Source: Aliterella sp. RAGGC_92
Lineage (GTDB): Bacteria > Cyanobacteriota > Cyanobacteriia > Cyanobacteriales > Chroococcidiopsidaceae
Assembly (NCBI GenBank): GCA_030826005.1
Contig: JAPJOW010000139.1
Span: forward strand, 1-11,110
Direction of reading: 5' to 3'
DNA: 11,110 bases
The notes beneath the pieces were generated by a model. It did not search any database and had not been told where the DNA came from. It worked only from the letters and a program-made list of their open reading frames with translations. Position 1 is the first letter of the stretch. Every line of letters begins with the position of its first letter. A program made the translations under genes and the position numbers. This document shows, one piece after another, positions 6,463 to 11,110 of the stretch.

Positions 6463-7965
6463 ATGCCTAGCCCAGCAAAAAGTAATAAATCTCCCATCGT
6501 CGTTATTGGCGCGGGAATTGGCGGTTTAACGGCGGGGGCATTATTAGCACATCGTGGCTATGAAGTAATAATTTTAGACCAAGCTATAGTTCCGGGGGGT
6601 TGTGCTTCTACCTTTAAACGTCACGGATTTACCTTTGACGTGGGTGCAACGCAAGTAGCTGGTTTAGAACCTGGGGGAATACATCATCGGATTTTCTCAG
6701 AATTGGAAATAGATTTACCCGTCGCTACACCTTGCGATCCGGCTTGCGCGGTATATTTACCAGGGGAAACTGAACCAATTAATGTATGGCGAAACCGCGA
6801 AAAGTGGCAAGCAGAAAGGTTAAAACAGTTTCCCGGTAGTCAAGATTTTTGGCAATTATTGGAAGATTTATTTCAAGCTAGTTGGGCATTTCAAGCAAGA
6901 GATCCGGTACTACCGCCCCGCAATTTGTGGGATCTGTGGCAGCTAACGCAGGCTGTACGCCCTGGAACGCTGATTACCTTACCCTATACCTTGATGACGG
7001 TGGGCGATGCGCTGCGGGGCTGTGGAGTGGCAGGCGATCGCCGTTTGCGGACTTTTTTAGATTTGCAACTGAAGCTTTATTCTCAAGTAGATGCGGAAGA
7101 AACCGCATTGCTTTACGCTGCAACGGCTTTGAATGTTTCTCAGTTACCCCAAGGATTGTTTCACTTGCAAGGTAGTATGCAGGTATTGAGTGACTTATTA
7201 GTAAAAGCTTTAGAACGAGATGGCGGTAAGCTGTTGATGCGTCATACCGTTGAAAGCATTGAGATAAAAGACGGGAAACCTACAGGGGTTGTAATTCGCA
7301 ATCAAAAAAATGGTGAAGTTTGGACGCAAAAAGCAGAGGAAATAATTGCTAATGTTACGGTGCAAAACTTAGTCCAGTTATTAGGAAAAAACGCCCCTAA
7401 AGGCTACACTCGCCGCGTAGAAAAACTCCCCCAAGCATCGGGGGCTTTTGTGGTGTATTTGGGTGTAAAACAAGAGGCGATTCCGGTAAATTGTCCGCCA
7501 CACTTGCAATTTCTCTACGACGGGGAAGGAGTTATTGGTGAAAATAATTCTCTGTTTGTCTCCGTCAGTCATCCTGGCGATGGACGCGCACCGGATGGAT
7601 TTGCAACAATTATTGCGTCTTCCTTTGTCGATCCTAACCCTTGGTGGCGGGGAGATTACGAAGCTATGAAGCAAGCATATACTAATAGTGCGATCGCAAA
7701 ACTAGCGCAATTTTTCCACCTCACTCCCGAAACAATTACCTACCAAGAAGCTGCAACCCCCCGGACTTTTGCTCGATATACCGCCCGCGATTTAGGCATT
7801 GTAGGTGGAATTGGGCAAAGAATCCCTACTTTTGGCCCCTTTGGTTTTGCTAATCGCACCCCGATTAAACATTTGTGGTTAGTGGGCGATTCTACTCATC
7901 CTGGTGAAGGGACGGCTGGGGTTAGTTATTCGGCTTTGACTGTAGCAAGACAAATCGAAGCATAA
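6463..7965 (+). CDS. crtD: FAD-dependent carotenoid desaturase, CrtD-like (C-3',4' desaturase)
   Basis: The protein has 500 residues and belongs to the phytoene-desaturase/carotenoid-isomerase flavoprotein family. An N-terminal Rossmann dinucleotide fold carries GAGIGG (16-21) and the adjacent acidic strand end (ILD, about 37-39). PGGCAS (44-49) and GFTFDVGATQ (55-64) follow, and a C-terminal FAD motif LVGDSTHPGEGTAGVSYSA closes the fold (about 473-491). By recall it matches the cyanobacterial CrtD group (Slr1293 type), which adds the C-3',4' double bond during synthesis of myxol glycosides, more closely than CrtH prolycopene isomerase, whose N-terminal half reads differently. The specific substrate remains inference. 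ATG at 6463 is chosen over an in-frame TTG at 6382 because it gives the family length and fits the promoter position, though no Shine-Dalgarno is visible. It converges on desA and shares a hairpin with it. Confidence 0.85.
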   Translation: MPSPAKSNKSPIVVIGAGIGGLTAGALLAHRGYEVIILDQAIVPGGCASTFKRHGFTFDVGATQVAGLEPGGIHHRIFSELEIDLPVATPCDPACAVYLPGETEPINVWRNREKWQAERLKQFPGSQDFWQLLEDLFQASWAFQARDPVLPPRNLWDLWQLTQAVRPGTLITLPYTLMTVGDALRGCGVAGDRRLRTFLDLQLKLYSQVDAEETALLYAATALNVSQLPQGLFHLQGSMQVLSDLLVKALERDGGKLLMRHTVESIEIKDGKPTGVVIRNQKNGEVWTQKAEEIIANVTVQNLVQLLGKNAPKGYTRRVEKLPQASGAFVVYLGVKQEAIPVNCPPHLQFLYDGEGVIGENNSLFVSVSHPGDGRAPDGFATIIASSFVDPNPWWRGDYEAMKQAYTNSAIAKLAQFFHLTPETITYQEAATPRTFARYTARDLGIVGGIGQRIPTFGPFGFANRTPIKHLWLVGDSTHPGEGTAGVSYSALTVARQIEA

Positions 7966-7999
7966 AGAAAGATAGAGACGTATCATCAACGCCTCTATC
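7964..7999 (-). terminator. Hairpin between convergent crtD and desA, oriented best for desA
   Basis: GATAGAGACG (7971-7980) pairs with CGCCTCTATC (7990-7999) with nine of ten matches and a nine-base loop. Read leftward, the stem is followed by TTTCTTT (7970-7964), making a good terminator for desA 33 bases past its stop. That U-tract overlaps the last two bases of the crtD stop codon. Read rightward, the stem lies 6 bases after crtD but is followed by AAAATTT, so it is weaker for crtD. Confidence 0.65.
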
Positions 8000-8031
8000 A
8001 AAATTTAGCAACCTTAAAATGCTATTTATAT

Positions 8032-9078
8032 TTACCGCTTAGATTGCTGATACTGCGAGAAGGATTGATAGCACTCTTGCTCATCGTAGAGATGGCATTT
8101 ATCGGTAACGTCTTTAATCAAAGCCCAGGAAAACTTGCACTCATCATGTAAATACGCCGCCCAATTATCTTGGAGACTTTGATAAGCTAACCGCAAATTG
8201 TAAGACGGAATAGCTGTAGAAATATGGTGCGGTACGTGGACGTTGATATCGTGACAGAGAAATTCTACCCAGTTTGGATAGTGACAGTGGATTGTACCCG
8301 ATAATTGCGCGATCGCCGCTTGCCATTTATTATCTTCTTCAAACTTTACATCCGGCGCGGTGTGATGAAAGTAAGTAAAGGTACTCATCCAAAAATGGTA
8401 CACTAGCCAAGGCATTAACCAAAATTTGACAAAACCCCAAATTCCGGTAGTGGCAATTAGTAATGGAAATGCGATCGCGGCAAAAACTACTACAACAGCA
8501 ACAGAAAGCTTAATATAGGAGCGTTCTTTGGGTTGATACTTGGACAAATCAAAGTGCGTTACCGCCCAATGAGCAATAGAACCTACCCACCAAAAACGAT
8601 TTTTGGCAAATCCTTGAAACACTGATTGTCTGAAACTTCCCCAACCTTCGTATTTTTCTGGGGTAATAGGTCGCCAAGCGTTATCTTGTTCGAGGTGGTT
8701 GGTGTAAGCATGGTGATGGTTATGCTTAATTCTCCAACCGTGAAAGGGGTAAATTAACGGCATCATAAATATATGCCCCACTAAATCATTTACCCAACGG
8801 CGTTTTGCAAAAGAACGATGTCCGCAGTCGTGAGCAATTACAAAAAATCCTGTTAGCCCCGTACCTGTAAACACCCATAGTAAAGGCAAGAAGTACCAAG
8901 GAGCATACGCAAGTCCCACGTAGCCTAAGCCTACCATAAACACGTTTATTAGCGCTTTAGACCAAGCTTTATAACGATTTTGCTGAAAACACTCTTTTGG
9001 TAAGGTTTTGATAATATCTTTGAGAGTAATATCTGACCCTGATGGTACGGTCTGAAAATCGATCGCTGATGTAGTCAT
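8032..9078 (-). CDS. desA: Acyl-lipid Delta-12 fatty acid desaturase (DesA)
   Basis: The protein has 348 residues, close to Synechocystis DesA (351). It is a ferredoxin-dependent membrane di-iron enzyme that introduces the Delta-12 double bond into 18:1 acyl chains esterified to glycerolipids in thylakoid and plasma membranes, giving linoleoyl chains. It is important for low-temperature tolerance. The three histidine boxes are complete: HDCGH (83-87), HNHHH (119-123) and HVPHH (281-285). Hydrophobic segments lie near 42-58, 62-81, 191-212 and 214-235. Blocks such as KTLPKECF, WVNDLVGHI, LIYPFHGWR and WLMPWLVYHFWMSTFT are the ones I recall from DesA and separate it from the omega-3 DesB and Delta-9 DesC. 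The ATG at 9078 is preceded by TAGG with a six-base gap. No other desaturase gene is in the window. The gap upstream (9079-9253) should contain its promoter, but I could not identify one. Confidence 0.93.
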   Translation of the reverse strand: MTTSAIDFQTVPSGSDITLKDIIKTLPKECFQQNRYKAWSKALINVFMVGLGYVGLAYAPWYFLPLLWVFTGTGLTGFFVIAHDCGHRSFAKRRWVNDLVGHIFMMPLIYPFHGWRIKHNHHHAYTNHLEQDNAWRPITPEKYEGWGSFRQSVFQGFAKNRFWWVGSIAHWAVTHFDLSKYQPKERSYIKLSVAVVVVFAAIAFPLLIATTGIWGFVKFWLMPWLVYHFWMSTFTYFHHTAPDVKFEEDNKWQAAIAQLSGTIHCHYPNWVEFLCHDINVHVPHHISTAIPSYNLRLAYQSLQDNWAAYLHDECKFSWALIKDVTDKCHLYDEQECYQSFSQYQQSKR

Positions 9079-9179
9079 GAATACCTAAATAACACCGATT
9101 AAGCAAGCAACTATTCTCAAATCCCTTGCTGATAAAGTTAGCTGTAGCAGAAGACTCTTGAAGCAAATAACCCCAAGTT

Positions 9180-9207
9180 AAAGCCGAGGAGCAAAACTCC
9201 CCTCAGC
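9180..9207 (-). terminator. Possible terminator of the GNAT acetyltransferase gene
   Basis: On the minus strand GCTGAGG (9207-9201) pairs with CCTCGGC (9189-9183) over 7 bp with one G-U, enclosing an 11-base loop. Only TTT (9182-9180) follows. It lies about 46 bases beyond the GNAT stop and upstream of desA, which it would insulate. The short U-tract lowers confidence. Confidence 0.4.
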
Positions 9208-9253
9208 AATTAAAACAGGCGATCGGTTTAAAAAGAACTTCTATTAAGTTATT

Positions 9254-9745
9254 TTAAGATATTTTACGACCCAAAATTAACAAATCGCGTTCAATTGCAT
9301 CCAAGTTAGCAATTTGAGGCAAATGTCCCCAAGTTTGAAAGCCGAATTGTCTGAATAACTGAATGCTGGGCTGATTGTGGGCAAAAATAAACCCCAATAG
9401 CGTATTTAATCCTAAACTGGGACTAAGGGCGATCGCATGAGTAAGCAACTTGTACGCCACGCGTTGGCGTTGGTAGGCTGGGGAGACATAAATACTAATT
9501 TCCGCCGTTGCTTGATACGCTGGTCGTCCGTAAAACGATTGAAAACTCAGCCATCCTAAAATATGACTATTAGTTTCCATTACTAAAATTGGGCGGTTAG
9601 TAGCGGAATGCTGGTAAAACCACTCAAGGCGACTTTCTACCGATACAGGGTTTAAGTCCGCCGTTGCTAAACGACCGGGGATAGAAGCATTATAAATAGT
9701 AACGATCGCACTTAAATCGGCTTCTACCGCGTTTCTGATATACAT
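9254..9745 (-). CDS. GNAT-family N-acetyltransferase (phosphinothricin/methionine-sulfoximine acetyltransferase-like)
   Basis: The protein has 163 residues, a full single GNAT domain. The early segment IYNASI...ATADLNPVSVESRLEWF (17-43), the central GWLSFQSFYGRPAY (64-77) and EISIYV (82-87) recall the YncA/Bar/PAT subgroup, which acetylates the amino group of small molecules such as methionine sulfoximine or phosphinothricin using acetyl-CoA. The natural substrate here is unknown. The acetyl-CoA pyrophosphate loop (motif A, normally Q/R-x-x-G-x-G/A) reads QRQRVA (92-97), so an arginine (codon CGC) stands where the first glycine is expected. The C-terminal NQPSIQLFRQFGFQTWG (124-140) is typical motif B. 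ATG at 9745 is the natural start, and no Shine-Dalgarno is seen. It is divergent from the methyltransferase gene with only 28 bases between the start codons. Confidence 0.88.
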   Translation of the reverse strand: MYIRNAVEADLSAIVTIYNASIPGRLATADLNPVSVESRLEWFYQHSATNRPILVMETNSHILGWLSFQSFYGRPAYQATAEISIYVSPAYQRQRVAYKLLTHAIALSPSLGLNTLLGFIFAHNQPSIQLFRQFGFQTWGHLPQIANLDAIERDLLILGRKIS

Positions 9746-9773
9746 AAGTTAGGCTTGTACCCACACTGGCATC

Positions 9774-10541
9774 ATGAATAGTAACGTCCAACAATGGAAT
9801 GCTAACTTATACGATAGCAATCACAAATTTGTCTCCTTGCTGGCTACAGATTTGGTAGAATTACTATCGCCAAAAGCAGGAGAGCGGATATTAGACCTTG
9901 GTTGTGGTACGGGACACTTAACTCAAGAAATTGCCAGTTGTGGCGCGGAAGTATTTGGGATTGATAGTGCGGAAACGATGATTTTGCAAGCACAAACGAA
10001 TTATCCCAACTTAAATTTTGCTGTTTTGGATGCGATAAATTTAGACTTTGAAGCAGAATTTGACGCAGTTTTTTCTAATGCGGTGCTGCACTGGATTAAG
10101 CAACCAGAAAAAGTTATTGCTGGGGTTTGGAAGTCGCTTCAACCTGGTGGGCGTTTTGTTGCCGAGTTTGGCGGAAAAGGAAATATTAATTTAATCCAAA
10201 CTGCACTAGAACAAGCAATTTGTAGGGAAAATTCTACTTTTGCAGAAGTATTAAATCCTAATTACTTTCCCAGTATTGTCGAGTATGGGAGTTTGTTAGA
10301 AAAGCAAGGTTTTGAGTTGACTTTTGCGACATTATTTGCTCGACCAACGCCCTTAGATGGAGAAGAAGGAATGAGCAATTGGCTAAAAATGTTTAGAAAT
10401 AGTACGTTAGCTAATTTTTCCCAAGACGCGCAAACAAAAATTTTGTCTAATGTAGAAGAACAATTGCGCCCAAGTTTATATAAAAATGGTACGTGGTTTG
10501 CCGATTATCGCCGTTTGCGGATAGTAGCAATTAAAGATTGA
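9774..10541 (+). CDS. Class I SAM-dependent methyltransferase (trans-aconitate methyltransferase-like)
   Basis: The protein has 255 residues with a Rossmann-type methyltransferase fold. Motif I is ILDLGCGTG (39-47), the glycine-rich SAM loop. The acidic residue after strand 2 is D64 (FGIDSAETM), which normally binds the ribose hydroxyls. LDAINLDF (85-92) contacts adenine, FSNAVLHWI (100-108) is motif IV and LQPGGRF (122-128) is the post-core motif. The HWI element and the C-terminal WFADYRRLRIVAIKD resemble the trans-aconitate/small-molecule methyltransferase group, but the substrate cannot be assigned. The start at 9774 is close to a divergent GNAT gene. The stop (TGA, 10539-10541) overlaps the ATG of the following modA by one base, so the two are probably co-transcribed and translationally coupled. 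Confidence 0.88.
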   Translation: MNSNVQQWNANLYDSNHKFVSLLATDLVELLSPKAGERILDLGCGTGHLTQEIASCGAEVFGIDSAETMILQAQTNYPNLNFAVLDAINLDFEAEFDAVFSNAVLHWIKQPEKVIAGVWKSLQPGGRFVAEFGGKGNINLIQTALEQAICRENSTFAEVLNPNYFPSIVEYGSLLEKQGFELTFATLFARPTPLDGEEGMSNWLKMFRNSTLANFSQDAQTKILSNVEEQLRPSLYKNGTWFADYRRLRIVAIKD

Positions 10542-11110
10542 TGAGGCAAAAAATAAGTTTATATTTAAGTGCGAAGCCCTGCGGGCGCGCTAGAGCTATC
10601 GCATTTCTCCTGATCTTTTTAACAAGCTGTACTCTACAACAGACAAACTTGTTAACCGTATCGGCGGCGGCGAGTTTGCGAAATGTACTAGAAGAAGTAA
10701 AACAAGAGTATACCAAATTACAGCCGGATGTAAAAATTATCTATAATTTTGGCGCTTCTGGAGCTTTACAGCAACAAATTGAACAAGGCGCGGATGTAGA
10801 TATATTTATTTCGGCGGCGGCTAAACAAATGGATGCTTTAGAAGGTAAAAAATTACTACTAGCAAATTCTAGAAAAAATCTGCTTGGCAATCAAATTGTT
10901 TTGATTGTACCAAAAAATAGCAACAGTGTTTCCAGCTTTACAGATTTAAAGAGCGATCGCATTACTAAAATTGCCTTGGGAGAACCTAAAAGCGTCCCGG
11001 TGGGAAAGTATGCTCAAGAAGTTTTAAGTTATTTAAACATACTTGAAACTACAAAATCGAAGTTTGTTTTTGCTAAAGATGTGCGTCAAGTTTTAAGTTA
11101 TGTAGAAACA
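10541..11110 (+). CDS. modA: Molybdate ABC transporter substrate-binding lipoprotein ModA (5' part, runs off the window)
   Basis: An open frame continues to the last base and gives 190 residues of an expected 250 or so. It belongs to the periplasmic oxyanion-binding ModA family, which captures molybdate or tungstate for the ModBC importer. Visible family elements are VSAAASLRNVLEE (40-52), the ligand-loop serine in NFGASGALQQQIEQGADVDIFISA (69-92, S73), QIVLIVP (118-124) and GEPKSVPVGKYAQEVL (147-162). The N-terminus is a lipoprotein signal: basic residues, a hydrophobic stretch AIAFLLIFL (19-27) and lipobox LTSC with C30, expected to be lipid-anchored on the outer face of the plasma membrane. 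The ATG overlaps the methyltransferase stop (TGATG) and no strong ribosome site is seen, suggesting coupling. Codons for residues 11-21 are GC-rich and derive from a palindromic repeat (10570-10603). ModB/ModC would be expected to the right but are not in view. Confidence 0.9.
   Translation, partial: MRQKISLYLSAKPCGRARAIAFLLIFLTSCTLQQTNLLTVSAAASLRNVLEEVKQEYTKLQPDVKIIYNFGASGALQQQIEQGADVDIFISAAAKQMDALEGKKLLLANSRKNLLGNQIVLIVPKNSNSVSSFTDLKSDRITKIALGEPKSVPVGKYAQEVLSYLNILETTKSKFVFAKDVRQVLSYVET
10570..10603 (+). repeat. GC-rich palindromic dispersed-repeat-like element inside the modA signal peptide
   Basis: This is a 34-base segment with imperfect terminal inverted repeats. TGCGAAGCCCT on the left pairs with AGAGCTATCGCA on the right over ten positions, with one bulge and one mismatch, around an 11-base GC-only-but-one centre. 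It is far richer in GC than the flanking AT-rich modA sequence and reads through in frame as basic residues AKPCGRARAIA. Elements with GCGA...TCGC ends are common small dispersed repeats in cyanobacterial genomes. Sixteen bases of its right half (10587-10602) match 2592-2607 at 15 positions. Confidence 0.6.

Larger units (their letters stand above)
341..10960. repeat. HIP1 octamers (GCGATCGC), at least 14 copies
   Basis: Copies counted by eye start at 341, 1258, 2600, 4450, 4731, 4994, 6350, 6388, 7034, 7690, 8309, 8471, 9429 and 10953. That is about one per 800 bases, where random sequence would give far less than one in the whole window. HIP1 is the highly iterated palindrome of many cyanobacterial genomes. 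Most copies lie inside genes, and two sit 38 bases apart in the tRNA-crtD spacer. Confidence 0.95.

Noticed and set aside
10531..10716. Leftward 61-codon frame over the methyltransferase-modA junction
   Set aside because: It is a shadow of the modA frame, which is continuous to the window edge and carries clear family motifs.
1..11110. CRISPR arrays, insertion sequences, phage genes, toxin-antitoxin pairs, rRNA
   Set aside because: I saw no regularly spaced repeats, transposase motifs, phage proteins or rRNA sequence anywhere. The window is ordinary chromosomal gene content.

Overview
The window is a stretch of cyanobacterial chromosome. The evidence is the gene set (psbZ of photosystem II, an acyl-lipid desaturase of the DesA type, a CrtD-like carotenoid desaturase, a cyanobacterial UbiB/ABC1 protein, a DHH-CBS-tRNA nucleotidyltransferase fusion) together with at least 14 copies of the HIP1 octamer GCGATCGC in 11.1 kb. 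The moderate GC content and the close resemblance of several proteins to Nostocales/Chroococcidiopsis-type relatives point to a larger-genome filamentous or unicellular lineage, but the genus cannot be fixed from the sequence alone.

Left part (1-5224), all leftward: an ABC1/UbiB-family protein (GTG start, own intrinsic terminator), a small helical/coiled-coil conserved protein, and an 888-residue fusion of a DHH/DHHA1 phosphodiesterase, two CBS domains and a class II tRNA nucleotidyltransferase. The spacer between the first two genes is full of inverted repeats.

Middle part (5354-7965), all rightward: psbZ, ribH (lumazine synthase; a perfect 12-bp inverted repeat separates the two), tRNA-Gly(GCC), and a crtD-like carotenoid desaturase. 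The tRNA gene carries no CCA, so its 3' end must be made by an enzyme of the kind encoded upstream.

Right part: desA (Delta-12 acyl-lipid desaturase) is leftward and converges on crtD, with a shared hairpin between them. A GNAT acetyltransferase is also leftward and divergent from a class I SAM methyltransferase. The methyltransferase stop overlaps the start of a molybdate-binding lipoprotein (modA) that runs off the right edge. The modA signal peptide carries an in-frame GC-rich palindromic insert that looks like a small dispersed repeat.

Functionally this is mostly housekeeping and photosynthetic-membrane biology (quinone or lipid homeostasis, PSII, carotenoid, unsaturated lipids, flavin, tRNA maturation). 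I found no defence system, mobile gene, CRISPR array or clearly novel multi-gene system. The most interesting points are the repeat inside the modA signal peptide, the three-part tRNA-nucleotidyltransferase fusion, and several precise small inverted repeats at gene borders. No stretch longer than 300 bases lacks a gene. The largest gap (1-261) holds only the terminator of the UbiB gene and AT-rich sequence in which I see nothing else.
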